Positions 31,887 to 41,605 of a stretch of 42,939 nt of DNA are shown here, in pieces. The position numbers and the translations under genes were made by a program. The stretch is from Flavobacterium frigidimaris (GTDB lineage: Bacteria; Bacteroidota; Bacteroidia; Flavobacteriales; Flavobacteriaceae), in assembly GCA_900129595.1 (NCBI GenBank), contig FQWG01000029.1, positions 1 to 42,939 on the forward strand, written 5' to 3'. The notes beneath the pieces were generated by a model. That model saw only the letters and a list, made by a program, of their open reading frames with translations, had not been told where the DNA came from and searched no databases. The first letter of the stretch is position 1. Each line of letters begins with the position of its first letter.

Positions 31887-33275
31887 TTGAAAAAATTACT
31901 TTTCTTTTTTGCCCTTTGTCCTTTATTATCCATTGCACAAAACATACACGGAACTATAGTTTCTCAAAACACTAATCTTCCGCTTGAAAACACCAATGTC
32001 TCTGCTCTATCAAGCAAGGTTGGAACAATAACTGATGAAAATGGACAGTTTTCCTTAAAACTTCTATCAAAATTTAAAGGCGACGAAATATTAGAATTCT
32101 CTCAAGTGGGATATATTACCACACAGTTTTCTTTAAGTTATCTGGCAAAGAATAACTACAAAGTTTTTCTGGAAGAGGAAGTACAAAATTTATCAAACGT
32201 AATCATTGCTGCCACGCACAAATTGAAGTTAAAACTTCCGTATAACAAATTAACACCTATAAAACATGGTGTTTTTTCATTCGGTTCTTTTTTGAAAGAT
32301 GGAAAAATTTATGTGATTGGTGGTGATACCTCTGTTGAAGCAGATCTACTGCAACTAATTCGGTCAAAAAGAGCTGATTTCAACTTAAACAACTATATGG
32401 AAGCTTCAAAACAAATCTCTTTATTTTCTTATTATAGACGAGATTTTTCTATTTATGACATTAAAACTGACACTTGGGAATATCCAAAATTAGAATTAAA
32501 AATAAATAAAAGAGCTTATCATAATATTCATTATTACGACAATTCGATCTATATATTAGGCGGGAAAAAATTATTCGTTAATAATAGAAATATTTGGGAA
32601 TACCTGCAGGATCAAATTGAAGTTTTGGACCTGGAGAAACAAACCATTAAAATCGATAATACAAATCCACATCAGGCTGCTGATTTTGCTTCGTTTACTT
32701 ATAAGGATAATATTGTTGTCCTAGGAGGATCTATAAGTTCGACTGAAAGCGGCGAAAAAAAATTCACTAACAAAGTACATTTATATAACATTCCTTCGGG
32801 ATATTGGTACGAACTTACTAATATGCCAACCCCAAAAGAAACGACAGGAATTTTGGTCGATGATAAAATTTATCTCATTGGCGGAAATGATGGCAAACCT
32901 TTATCTCAAATAGAAACTTTTGATTTAAACACGCAGGTTTGGCAAACAGAAGGCGAACTATTTTCAGCACTGGACAAACCAGCCATAGCGTATCATGAAA
33001 ATATGATTTATGCTTACGAAGATCAATTAATATATACTTATGATGTAATGACAAGACAACTTAAAGAATATGAAATGGATTTGGCTTTAAAGTATTCGGC
33101 AATGTATTATGACGATAATAAATTATACCTTTTGGGAGGACGTAATGAAAACAGACATACTAAATCTCCTTCCTCTAATGTTTTTAGTATTGATGTTGAA
33201 GATTTCAAAAATACAAAACCAACCAGAACTAAGATTTTGTCACAGAAACCAAACATAGTTAAGGCTCATGGCTGA
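31887..33275 (+). CDS. Secreted CarboxypepD-reg / Kelch-repeat protein
   Basis: The protein has 462 residues and starts at TTG 31887. An in-frame TAA at 31878 excludes any upstream start, and the signal peptide KKLLFFFALCPLLSIAQ begins right at the TTG. A carboxypeptidase-regulatory-like (CarboxypepD_reg) domain (about 19-105) opens IHGTIVSQNTNLPLENTNV. A Kelch beta-propeller follows, with repeats marked by GG at IYVIGGDTS, IYILGGKKL, IVVLGGSIS, IYLIGGNDG and LYLLGGRNE. Extracellular or periplasmic binding is likely; the ligand is unknown. There is no C-terminal sorting domain of the Por type. Confidence 0.88.
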   Translation: MKKLLFFFALCPLLSIAQNIHGTIVSQNTNLPLENTNVSALSSKVGTITDENGQFSLKLLSKFKGDEILEFSQVGYITTQFSLSYLAKNNYKVFLEEEVQNLSNVIIAATHKLKLKLPYNKLTPIKHGVFSFGSFLKDGKIYVIGGDTSVEADLLQLIRSKRADFNLNNYMEASKQISLFSYYRRDFSIYDIKTDTWEYPKLELKINKRAYHNIHYYDNSIYILGGKKLFVNNRNIWEYLQDQIEVLDLEKQTIKIDNTNPHQAADFASFTYKDNIVVLGGSISSTESGEKKFTNKVHLYNIPSGYWYELTNMPTPKETTGILVDDKIYLIGGNDGKPLSQIETFDLNTQVWQTEGELFSALDKPAIAYHENMIYAYEDQLIYTYDVMTRQLKEYEMDLALKYSAMYYDDNKLYLLGGRNENRHTKSPSSNVFSIDVEDFKNTKPTRTKILSQKPNIVKAHG

Positions 33276-33351
33276 TTTGATAATTCCCATTATTTTGAAG
33301 ATGGATTTATTGAAAGATTTTAAAAACCACAAATCTTCTGATGAAAACAAG

Positions 33352-33439
33352 TGTCCTAGCCCAGATAGAAGCGGCATCCTTTTTTTATGGCTTTTTCTGC
33401 CATAAAAAAAGATATAGCGGATAGCTGGAAATAGCTCCT
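33352..33439 (+). repeat. Flavobacterial dispersed repeat, copy 3
   Basis: Left arm TGTCCTAGCCCAGATAGAAG, then CGGCATCC, and right arm TAGCGGATAGCTGGAAATAG, ending CTCCT, flank the hairpin CTTTTTTTATGGC/GCCATAAAAAAAG. It has the same architecture and orientation as the copies at 505 and 9434. Confidence 0.75.
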
Positions 33440-33448
33440 AAATAAAAA

Positions 33449-33472
33449 AACGCCCTGTTTTCACAGAGCGTT
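33449..33472 (-). terminator. Intrinsic terminator of the aconitase gene at 33498
   Basis: On the minus strand AACGCTCTGT (33463-33472) pairs with ACAGGGCGTT (33449-33458, one mismatch) and is followed by a T-run. It lies 25 bases beyond the stop codon. Confidence 0.75.
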
Positions 33473-33497
33473 CTTGTTATAAATGGAATCTTAAAGA

Positions 33498-35762
33498 TTA
33501 AGCTTTTCCGGCAGCGATTAAGTTTAATGCTGAACCTGCAACAAACCAGCCAATCTGACCAGCGTTGTAAGTATGGTTTGCCAGAATGATGTCTTTGGTA
33601 CCATTGGCGTGAACGAATTCTAATGTTAATGGTTTTCCAGGAGCAAACTCAGTTAAATCAGTAAAATTGATAGTATCATCTTCCTGAATTTTATCATAAT
33701 CCGCTTCGTTTGCAAATGTTAATCCTAAAAGTCCTTGTTTTTTAAGGTTTGTTTCGTGAATACGGGCAAAAGATTTTACCAATACCGCTTTAACACCTAA
33801 GAAACGTGGCTCCATTGCAGCATGCTCACGAGATGAACCTTCGCCATAATTGTGATCTCCCACCACGATAGACGGAACTCCAGCGGCTTTGTATGCACGA
33901 GCTACAGCAGGAACTGCATCGTAAGTACCGGTTAATTGATTTTTGACAGAGTTTGTTTTTTGGTTGAATGCATTTACTGCACCAATTAACATATTGTTTG
34001 AAATATTATCCAAGTGTCCGCGGAAACGCAACCATGGTCCGGCCATAGAAATATGATCGGTAGTACATTTTCCGAAGGCTTTGATCAATAATTTAGCACC
34101 TGTAATGTTTTTACCATCCCAGGCATCAAACGGAGCTAATAATTGCAAACGCTCAGATGTTGGACTTACCACTACCTGAACTCCGGAACCGTCTTCTGCC
34201 GGAACCTGAAATCCCGGATCTTTAACATCAAATCCTCTTGGAGGCAATTCGTCTCCGGTTGGTGCTTCAAGCATTACTTCTTCGCCATCTTCGTTGATTA
34301 GAGTGTCTGTTAAGGGGTTAAAACCTAAGTCACCTGCAATAGCCATAGCGGTAACCAATTCTGGCGAACCTACGAACGCTAAAGTGTTTGGGTTACCATC
34401 TGCACGTTTTGAGAAGTTACGATTGAAAGAGTGAACAATAGTGTTTCTTTCTTCTTTCTCTGCTCCTTCTCTATCCCACATACCAATACATGGTCCGCAG
34501 GCATTAGCAAAAACGGTAGCACCAATTTTTTCGAATGTATCTATAAATCCGTCTCTTTCGATAGTATAACGAACTACCTCTGAACCCGGAGTAATAGTAA
34601 ATTGAGATTTAGTTTTTAAGTTTTTAGCACTTACTTGTCTCGCCAAAGAAGCTGCACGAGCGATATCTTCGTAAGAAGAGTTGGTACAAGAACCAATCAG
34701 ACCTACCTGAATTTGTAAAGGCCAGTTATTTTTGATGGCTGCTTCTTTCATTTTAGAAATTGGAGTAGCTAAATCCGGTGTAAAAGGACCGTTTAAATGT
34801 GGTTCTAATTCCGTTAAGTTGATTTCGATAACCTGGTCAAAATATTTTTCAGGGTCAGCATATACTTCCGGATCTCCGGTTAAGTAAGAAGCTACTTTAT
34901 CTGCCGCATCAGCAACATCAGCTCTGTTTGTAGAACGCAGGTAACGACTCATAGAATCATCATAACCAAAAGTTGAAGTTGTAGCCCCAATTTCAGCACC
35001 CATGTTACAAATAGTTCCTTTTCCGGTACAAGACATAGAAGTTGCACCTTCACCAAAATATTCAACGATCGCACCAGTACCTCCTTTTACAGTAAGAATA
35101 CCGGCAACTTTAAGGATAACATCTTTAGGAGCTGTCCAGCCTGATAATTTACCGGTTAGTTTTACTCCAATTAATTTAGGGAATTTCAGTTCCCAAGCCA
35201 TACCGGACATAACGTCTACGGCATCAGCTCCACCAACACCAATGGCGACCATTCCTAAACCACCTGCATTTACAGTGTGCGAATCGGTACCAATCATCAT
35301 TCCACCCGGGAAAGCATAATTTTCAAGTACTACCTGGTGAATAATTCCTGCTCCCGGTTTCCAAAAACCAATTCCGTATTTATTAGAAACTGACGACAAG
35401 AAGTCGAAAACTTCATTACTTTGTGTTTTTGCTCTGGCCAAATCTGTTGCAGCATCAACTTTTGCCTGAATCAAGTGATCGCAGTGCACTGTTGTAGGTA
35501 CTGCTACCTTAGGTTTTCCAGCGTGCATAAATTGCAATAATGCCATTTGCGCAGTTGCATCCTGACATGCTACACGATCCGGTGCAAAATCAACATAATC
35601 TACTCCTCTTCCAAACGCCTTGGTTGGATTTCCATCCCAAAGGTGATTGTATAAAATTTTCTCTGTTAACGTAAGTGGACGACCAACAATCTCGCGTGCT
35701 TTATCAACACGACCTGGCATGTTCTCATACACTTTTTTAATCATTTCAATATCAAAAGCCAT
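33498..35762 (-). CDS. acn: Aconitate hydratase, mitochondrial type
   Basis: The protein has 754 residues, like mitochondrial aconitase rather than 891-residue E. coli AcnA. It converts citrate to isocitrate in the TCA cycle. Iron-sulfur ligands are Cys in GLIGSCTNSS and two in NACGPCIGMW. HCDHL and GTDSHTVNAGGLG mark the substrate-binding loops. The C-terminal swivel domain carries VGDHNYGEGSSREHAA. Its ATG lies 127 bases after the stop of the second aconitase, and a strong terminator between them suggests separate transcription. Confidence 0.96.
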   Translation of the reverse strand: MAFDIEMIKKVYENMPGRVDKAREIVGRPLTLTEKILYNHLWDGNPTKAFGRGVDYVDFAPDRVACQDATAQMALLQFMHAGKPKVAVPTTVHCDHLIQAKVDAATDLARAKTQSNEVFDFLSSVSNKYGIGFWKPGAGIIHQVVLENYAFPGGMMIGTDSHTVNAGGLGMVAIGVGGADAVDVMSGMAWELKFPKLIGVKLTGKLSGWTAPKDVILKVAGILTVKGGTGAIVEYFGEGATSMSCTGKGTICNMGAEIGATTSTFGYDDSMSRYLRSTNRADVADAADKVASYLTGDPEVYADPEKYFDQVIEINLTELEPHLNGPFTPDLATPISKMKEAAIKNNWPLQIQVGLIGSCTNSSYEDIARAASLARQVSAKNLKTKSQFTITPGSEVVRYTIERDGFIDTFEKIGATVFANACGPCIGMWDREGAEKEERNTIVHSFNRNFSKRADGNPNTLAFVGSPELVTAMAIAGDLGFNPLTDTLINEDGEEVMLEAPTGDELPPRGFDVKDPGFQVPAEDGSGVQVVVSPTSERLQLLAPFDAWDGKNITGAKLLIKAFGKCTTDHISMAGPWLRFRGHLDNISNNMLIGAVNAFNQKTNSVKNQLTGTYDAVPAVARAYKAAGVPSIVVGDHNYGEGSSREHAAMEPRFLGVKAVLVKSFARIHETNLKKQGLLGLTFANEADYDKIQEDDTINFTDLTEFAPGKPLTLEFVHANGTKDIILANHTYNAGQIGWFVAGSALNLIAAGKA

Positions 35763-35830
35763 AAGTATAATTGTTTTTGTTTTTTTATTTTGAACATCAC
35801 AAGTTACAAAAAATAGAGGAGCTGGAAAAG

Positions 35831-35862
35831 AAAAAGCCTGAGTTTATCAACTCAGGCTTTTT
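35831..35862. terminator. Bidirectional terminator between the two aconitase genes
   Basis: A perfect 14-bp stem, AAAAAGCCTGAGTT (35831-35844) against AACTCAGGCTTTTT (35849-35862), has a 4-base loop, with A-run and T-run on the flanks so it works in both senses. It lies 28 bases beyond the acnB stop on the minus strand. Confidence 0.85.
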
Positions 35863-35889
35863 ATATATAATGATTATAACTAATCAGGA

Positions 35890-38661
35890 TTACATTACTA
35901 ACAATTTATGAGAGGGAGCAAACCTTGTCAGGTTAATACCTTCTACTGCTGCTGTATACTCCTCTAATGTAGGAGTTCTTCCAAGAATTGTAGATAAAAC
36001 TACTACCGGTGTTGAAGAAAGTAATGACTCTCCTTTTTTACCTTCAGTATCTTCTACTACTCTTCCCTGGAAAAGACGTGTTGAAGTTGCCATTACAGTA
36101 TCTCCTTTTGCTGCTTTTTCCTGGTTCCCCATACAAAGGTTACATCCCGGACGCTCTAAGTACAACATGTTCTCATATTCAGTACGTGCTGCTCCTTTAG
36201 GTGCATTATCGTTGAATTCGAAACCAGAGTATCTTTGTAAAACTTCCCAGTCACCTTCGACTTTAAGTTCATCTACAATATTATAAGTAGGTGGAGCCAC
36301 TACAAGCGGCGCCTTGAATTCAACCTTACCGTGAATATCTTCAATGTTTTTAAGCATCTGAGCCAAAATCTTCATGTCTCCTTTGTGAACCATACAAGAA
36401 CCGATAAACCCAAGATCTACTTTTTTTACTCCACCATAAAAAGATAAAGGTCTGATGGTATCGTGTGTGTATCTTTTAGAAACATCCGCATTATTTACGT
36501 CCGGATCCGCAATCATTGGCTCGATAATCTGATCAAGATCAACAACAACTTCAGCATAATACTTCGCATTTGCATCTGGAGTCAAGGCTGGTTTTTCAGC
36601 TGATTTAATCTCTGTAATTCTCTTATCTGCTTTATTGATCAATCCCTGAAGAACTTGTTTCTCATTGTCCATTCCTTTGTCAATCATGATCTGGATTCTG
36701 CCTTTTGCAATTTCCAGCGATTCAATTAAGGTATCGTCTTCAGAAATACAGATAGAAGCTTTTGCTTTCATTTCTGCAGTCCAGTCAGTAAATGTAAATG
36801 CCTGGTCAGCAGTAAGAGTTCCAAGATGAACCTCGATAATTCTACCCTGGAAAACATTTTCACCACCAAACTTTTTAAGCATCTGAGCTTGTGTAGCGTG
36901 AACCACATCACGGAAGTCCATGTAGTCTTTCATCTCTCCTTTGAACGTCACCTTTACAGATTCCGGAATTGGCATTGAAGCTTCTCCAGTAGCCAATGCA
37001 AGAGCAACTGTTCCTGAGTCAGCACCAAAAGCTACACCTTTTGACATTCTTGTATGAGAGTCACCACCAATAATGATAGCCCACTCATCAATTGTAATAT
37101 CGTTAAGTACTTTGTGAATTACATCTGTCATTGCATGATAAACCCCTTTTGGATCACGAGCTGTGATCAAACCAAAATCGTTCATGAATTTCATCAATTT
37201 TGGAATGTTTGCCTGCGCTTTTTTATCCCAAACTGAAGCTGTATGACAACCTGATTGGTATGCACCGTCAACGATTGGCGAAATTACTGTAGCAGCCATA
37301 GACTCTAATTCCTGAGCAGTCATAAGACCAGTCGTATCCTGAGAACCTACGATATTAACTTCTACACGAACATCTGAACCTGCGTGTAATACTTTACCAG
37401 CAGTTATACCAACAGCATTTCTGTTGAAGATTTTTTCTACCGCTGTAAGTCCCTGTCCTTCAACTGAAATTTCTTTTGATGGAGCGAATACAAGTGGAGC
37501 TTCGATATCTAAAACTTTTGCCGCTAATGTTTGAAGTTTTTTACCAAAAACAATTGCGTATGATCCTCCAGCTTTGATAAATTCCATTTTCTGAGGCGTA
37601 AATGCCTTAGAAATGTCTATCAATTCCTGATCACCGTTGTATAATTTTTTTGTTTTTGTGTTTATTGTAAGTACAGTTCCTGTAGCAACAGAGTATGCTT
37701 CTTCAAGAATTGGCTCATTATTCTCATTTCGAATAATATTACCTTCTGCATCCAGCTTTTTTACCCAGTTTTTAAGGTCTAAACCAATACCACCAGTAAC
37801 GTCAACAGTTGTTAGGAAAATTGGAGAAATACCATTTGTTCCTGCAACGATTGGAGCAATATTAATAAATGGAACATAAGGGCTTGCTTGTTTACCTGTC
37901 CAAAGTGCCACGTTGTTTACACCTGACATTCTTGACGAACCTACACCCATTGTACCTTTTTCAGCAATCAACATAACGCTTGCGTCTGGATGTTTTGCCT
38001 GTAATGCTTTGATTTCTTCTTGTGCCTGAGGCGTAATCATACATTTACCGTGAAGTTCACGGTCAGAACGTGAGTGCGCCTGGTTACCCGGAGAAAGTAA
38101 ATCTGTCGAAATATCTCCTTCACCAGCGATATAAGTAACTACTTTAATTTCTTCAACTACTTCTGGCAGTGAAGTAAAAAACTCTGCCTGTGCGTAACTT
38201 TTAAGAATTTCAATAGCAATTGGATTACCATTTTTAAATGCTTCTTTAAGACGGTCTGTGTCTGCCTCATAAAGGTAAACTTGTGTCTTAAGAACATCTC
38301 CTGCTTGTTTTGCAATAGAAGTATGATCACCAAGCGCTAAATCTAACAACACTTCAATCGAAGGTCCGCCTTTCATATGTGATAATAACTCAAAAGCAAA
38401 AGCAGGTGTTATTTCTTTTACTTCGGATTGGCCCAAAATAATTTCCTTTAAAAACTTAGCTTTCGTACCAGCTGCACTAGTAGTACCTGGTACAACATTA
38501 TAAATAAAAAAGTTCAGAGAATCTTGTCTGTACTCGTTATTCAAATCTTTAATTTGTTCAATGATTTCGCCTAATAATTCAGCGCCATCAATTGGTTTCG
38601 GGTTAAGCCCTTGACCTTTTCGTTCTTCAATTTCTTGGATGTAATCCTGATAAATATTCAT
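35890..38661 (-). CDS. acnB: Bifunctional aconitate hydratase 2 / 2-methylisocitrate dehydratase
   Basis: The protein has 923 residues from ATG 38659-38661 (MNIYQDYIQEIEERKGQG). A longer frame adds 14 residues that run into the promoter and is rejected. AcnB architecture is present: N-terminal HEAT-like domain (about 1-155), swivel domain, then catalytic domains with IIGGDSHTRMSKGVAFG, GSCMVHKGDM and the iron-sulfur cysteines in RPGCNLCMGNQ. It isomerises citrate and can act on 2-methylisocitrate. E. coli AcnB is 865 residues, so this copy is somewhat longer, with an insertion around 300-350 (DAEGNIIRNENNEPILEEAY region). It lies next to a second, unrelated-type aconitase. Confidence 0.95.
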   Translation of the reverse strand: MNIYQDYIQEIEERKGQGLNPKPIDGAELLGEIIEQIKDLNNEYRQDSLNFFIYNVVPGTTSAAGTKAKFLKEIILGQSEVKEITPAFAFELLSHMKGGPSIEVLLDLALGDHTSIAKQAGDVLKTQVYLYEADTDRLKEAFKNGNPIAIEILKSYAQAEFFTSLPEVVEEIKVVTYIAGEGDISTDLLSPGNQAHSRSDRELHGKCMITPQAQEEIKALQAKHPDASVMLIAEKGTMGVGSSRMSGVNNVALWTGKQASPYVPFINIAPIVAGTNGISPIFLTTVDVTGGIGLDLKNWVKKLDAEGNIIRNENNEPILEEAYSVATGTVLTINTKTKKLYNGDQELIDISKAFTPQKMEFIKAGGSYAIVFGKKLQTLAAKVLDIEAPLVFAPSKEISVEGQGLTAVEKIFNRNAVGITAGKVLHAGSDVRVEVNIVGSQDTTGLMTAQELESMAATVISPIVDGAYQSGCHTASVWDKKAQANIPKLMKFMNDFGLITARDPKGVYHAMTDVIHKVLNDITIDEWAIIIGGDSHTRMSKGVAFGADSGTVALALATGEASMPIPESVKVTFKGEMKDYMDFRDVVHATQAQMLKKFGGENVFQGRIIEVHLGTLTADQAFTFTDWTAEMKAKASICISEDDTLIESLEIAKGRIQIMIDKGMDNEKQVLQGLINKADKRITEIKSAEKPALTPDANAKYYAEVVVDLDQIIEPMIADPDVNNADVSKRYTHDTIRPLSFYGGVKKVDLGFIGSCMVHKGDMKILAQMLKNIEDIHGKVEFKAPLVVAPPTYNIVDELKVEGDWEVLQRYSGFEFNDNAPKGAARTEYENMLYLERPGCNLCMGNQEKAAKGDTVMATSTRLFQGRVVEDTEGKKGESLLSSTPVVVLSTILGRTPTLEEYTAAVEGINLTRFAPSHKLLVM

Positions 38662-38699
38662 AATAAAAGTCTTTTCTAGGTATTTTATTTTTTTTGTAC

Positions 38700-38708
38700 G
38701 CAAATTTA
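38700..38708 (-). promoter_or_regulatory. -7 box of acnB
   Basis: TAAATTTGC on the minus strand fits the full consensus 39 bases before the acnB ATG. No TTG at a 17-23 base spacing is seen. Together with the site at 39045-39073 it bounds a 442-base divergent gap otherwise lacking features. Confidence 0.5.
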
Positions 38709-39044
38709 GGTATTAAAGCCGACAATTAAAAAAAATATAATAGAAGTCGACTTTTCAAAAATTATTATTGCTAAAAAACGATTTTCACTGCTTGTTTTTG
38801 TCAAAATATCAATTTTGAATTGAAAAAATAAATTATTGATATTTTAAAATCTTTTCTTTAACAAAGTCGGAATTTGCTGTTATAAATGAAGTCAGATTTT
38901 ACCTCTATTTAATCAAAGAACGGTTCTAAATAAGAAATTATAACGTTATAGTTACTCTTTTACACCACTTTTTCTTCTGCATTTTAAAAAATCAATTCTA
39001 AGATTAAACTTTCATTCATTTTCAAAAAAAATCAAATAAAAAAC

Positions 39045-39073
39045 TTGTAATTCAAATTATTTTATAGCTTTGC
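39045..39073 (+). promoter_or_regulatory. Promoter of the XrtN-system operon
   Basis: TTG at 39045-39047 and TAGCTTTGC at 39065-39073 are separated by 17 bases, a good -33/-7 pair, and lie 31 bases before the ATG at 39104. Confidence 0.6.
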
Positions 39074-39103
39074 AACTCAAAGTGCTTTTAAATAAATATA
39101 ACT

Positions 39104-41605
39104 ATGAAACACAAATTAGATTTTTTAGAATATTATACTCAAAAACCCGGAGTAAAAATTAGTTTAATCGTAACACTGTTTAGCAGTATTTTTTTAATTA
39201 TCGCTCTTCTCTGCAAAGAGCATCATGTGCGTAATTACGAATCAATTGATGTATTAAGTCTCATATTCGAATTTGTATATGGAGTTGGAGTTTCCTTCTT
39301 AATACTTAGAAAAAAAGAAACCTATATTCATTTAGTTCCTTTCCTGATTCTAAACTGGTTTATTGGGTGCTTTAGTTTAAATACCTTCATCCCTGTTTTT
39401 CAGGATCTCCCTGTATGGGTTTATTTAGCCACTCTGGCTTTTTGTCTGTCTAATTTTTTTATTTACAGAAATTCAGATGAAAAGGGAAATACGTCTATTG
39501 CTTTTTTCATAAATGGCATATCGTTTTCAATCATTTTATATTTTGCGCTTTACCTGATTCCAATTATGCCATTCTCTTTTATGGGACTTATAGCTTTAGG
39601 AGTAGGCTTCTATGGCTTGGTACCGGCACTTGTTATTATTATCCATACAGTCACAATTATTCGATATCTCAGTAACAATAAAATTTATGCTGTTTCTTTT
39701 AGCGGAGGTTTTTTAGTGGTATTAATTAGCATGATCGTCTTTACTGCAGGATTAAATATTGAAAGCAGAAAAATAACTCAACTGAACACTATCAATTCAT
39801 TTGACCAAAACAATGAGCTGCCTCATTATATCTCCATTTCACAGAATTTAAAGCCTAATTTTTTTAACGAAATTCTATTAAAAAAAGACATCGTATACAT
39901 TCCGCTTCATGATATATTTTCTTTTAACAGTTTTAACTCCTTTGGCAGTAAACAATTTAATGAGCGTAAAATTCATAATCCGTTTATATCAATTGCTTAT
40001 TTGTTTTGCCAAGACCTTAATCTGGACTACGATGATAAAATAAACATTCTAAAATCAAACTTTGACAAACGATTAGAAACCGAAGAACAATTATGGAGTG
40101 GCGACGATTTATTTACCAAAAGCATTAAAGAAGATGTGAAAATTTATCCGGAAACGCGTTTGGCTTATACTGAAATCACAATGAAAATTGCCTGCGAGCA
40201 AGAATCCGCGAGAAACGACAAGGAGGCTATTTATTCTTTTCAATTACCGGAAGGTGCTGTTGCAACATCGTTATCATTATGGGTAAACGGAATCGAAAGA
40301 AAAGGAATTTTGACTACAAAAGAAAAAGCGAAGGCTGCATATAAACAAATTGTTGGTGTAGAATACCGCGATCCCTCTTTAATGCAATGGAAAGAAGGAA
40401 ACAAAGTGGTTGTCAGGATTTTCCCGATTAATTATAAAACGCCACGCACTTTTAAATGTGGTTTTACAACTCCTCTAAAAGTCGAAGACAATCAAATGAA
40501 ATATCAGAGTCTTTCTATAAAAGGCCCGAACATTTCGAACGCCGAAACGATATCAAGAATCCAGACCGTTGGAAATACAAAAATAGAAACCAGCAAAAAT
40601 TTTGAACGGAATAAGGACCACTACATCAATCAATCGAAAGGATTAGACGAATGGGAAGCTGCTATGCCATTATCAAAAACTCTACAATCAAATTCATTTG
40701 TTTGGAAAAATAAAGTGTATGAAGTCAAAGAAATTCAGAAAACAGCTATTCCGTTTACACCTTCAGAAATTATATTAGACCTGAACAGCAGCTGGACGAC
40801 CAAACAAATCGAATCTTTTGTGGACTTAAATAAAAAGAATTTGTTTGTTATTATAAATGGTGAAAAGAAAGCAATCGATAAAGACAATTTTAAAGCTATG
40901 GAATTAGAATTTGAAGATCTGCATTATTCGTTGTTACCGCTTTATAAAATCACTCCAAACAGCTTAATCATCACAAAATGCGGTACGTTTTCTGCTAATT
41001 TTGAAGAACTTGAAGATTCCGGTTATTTAAAGGAAATAAGAACCGGAACAAAAGAGCGAAATTTAAAAGTAATTAATATTTCATCTGATATTAATCCGTT
41101 CTGGCAGACTGTCAAGGAGCAAAAATATGTAGATTACTTTCAGACGAGCTTAAAAAACAGCTTAGAACTCATTAATAAAAATCAATTTATTCTATTTAAA
41201 ACAGCAGCGAACACGGTCAATATAGAACCTGCAAATATTGCGATTCAAGAAATTCCGCAAACCAGCGCTACCAAAAGCAATGGACCAAATCATATTTACA
41301 GAATGTATGCTTTCGGAAAAGTACTTGAAGAACAGGTTAAAATTCAGAATGATTCACTAGTTCAAAACCAATATGTAGATCTGGCAAAAGATGCCAATAT
41401 TTTAACGCCAATATCTTCTCTAATCGTTCTTGAAACTGATGCAGATTACAAAAATAACGGAATCGAAAAAAATGTAGACACTTTAGGAAATGCTTCTATC
41501 AACAATGACGGTGCTGTTCCTGAACCACACGAATGGGCATTAATTATTCTGGGATCTACAATACTTTTCTTCTATTACAGAAAAAACAAAAAGCAAACTA
41601 TCTAA
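39104..41605 (+). CDS. XrtN-system VIT-domain protein with PEP sorting signal
   Basis: The protein has 833 residues. About six membrane helices lie in the first 220 residues. A soluble part contains a VIT domain (about 340-470: LAYTEITMKIACEQES, then EAIYSFQLPEGAVATSLSLW and NGIERKGILTTKEKAKAAYK). The C-terminus has a PEP-CTERM-like signal: P806-E807-P808, a membrane helix (WALIILGSTILFFYY) and a basic tail RKNKKQTI. I recognise this as the family sorted by exosortase XrtN. The stop codon overlaps the start of the exosortase gene by one base (TAATG). Many inter-alpha-trypsin VIT proteins are adhesive; the function of this family is not established. Confidence 0.93.
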   Translation: MKHKLDFLEYYTQKPGVKISLIVTLFSSIFLIIALLCKEHHVRNYESIDVLSLIFEFVYGVGVSFLILRKKETYIHLVPFLILNWFIGCFSLNTFIPVFQDLPVWVYLATLAFCLSNFFIYRNSDEKGNTSIAFFINGISFSIILYFALYLIPIMPFSFMGLIALGVGFYGLVPALVIIIHTVTIIRYLSNNKIYAVSFSGGFLVVLISMIVFTAGLNIESRKITQLNTINSFDQNNELPHYISISQNLKPNFFNEILLKKDIVYIPLHDIFSFNSFNSFGSKQFNERKIHNPFISIAYLFCQDLNLDYDDKINILKSNFDKRLETEEQLWSGDDLFTKSIKEDVKIYPETRLAYTEITMKIACEQESARNDKEAIYSFQLPEGAVATSLSLWVNGIERKGILTTKEKAKAAYKQIVGVEYRDPSLMQWKEGNKVVVRIFPINYKTPRTFKCGFTTPLKVEDNQMKYQSLSIKGPNISNAETISRIQTVGNTKIETSKNFERNKDHYINQSKGLDEWEAAMPLSKTLQSNSFVWKNKVYEVKEIQKTAIPFTPSEIILDLNSSWTTKQIESFVDLNKKNLFVIINGEKKAIDKDNFKAMELEFEDLHYSLLPLYKITPNSLIITKCGTFSANFEELEDSGYLKEIRTGTKERNLKVINISSDINPFWQTVKEQKYVDYFQTSLKNSLELINKNQFILFKTAANTVNIEPANIAIQEIPQTSATKSNGPNHIYRMYAFGKVLEEQVKIQNDSLVQNQYVDLAKDANILTPISSLIVLETDADYKNNGIEKNVDTLGNASINNDGAVPEPHEWALIILGSTILFFYYRKNKKQTI

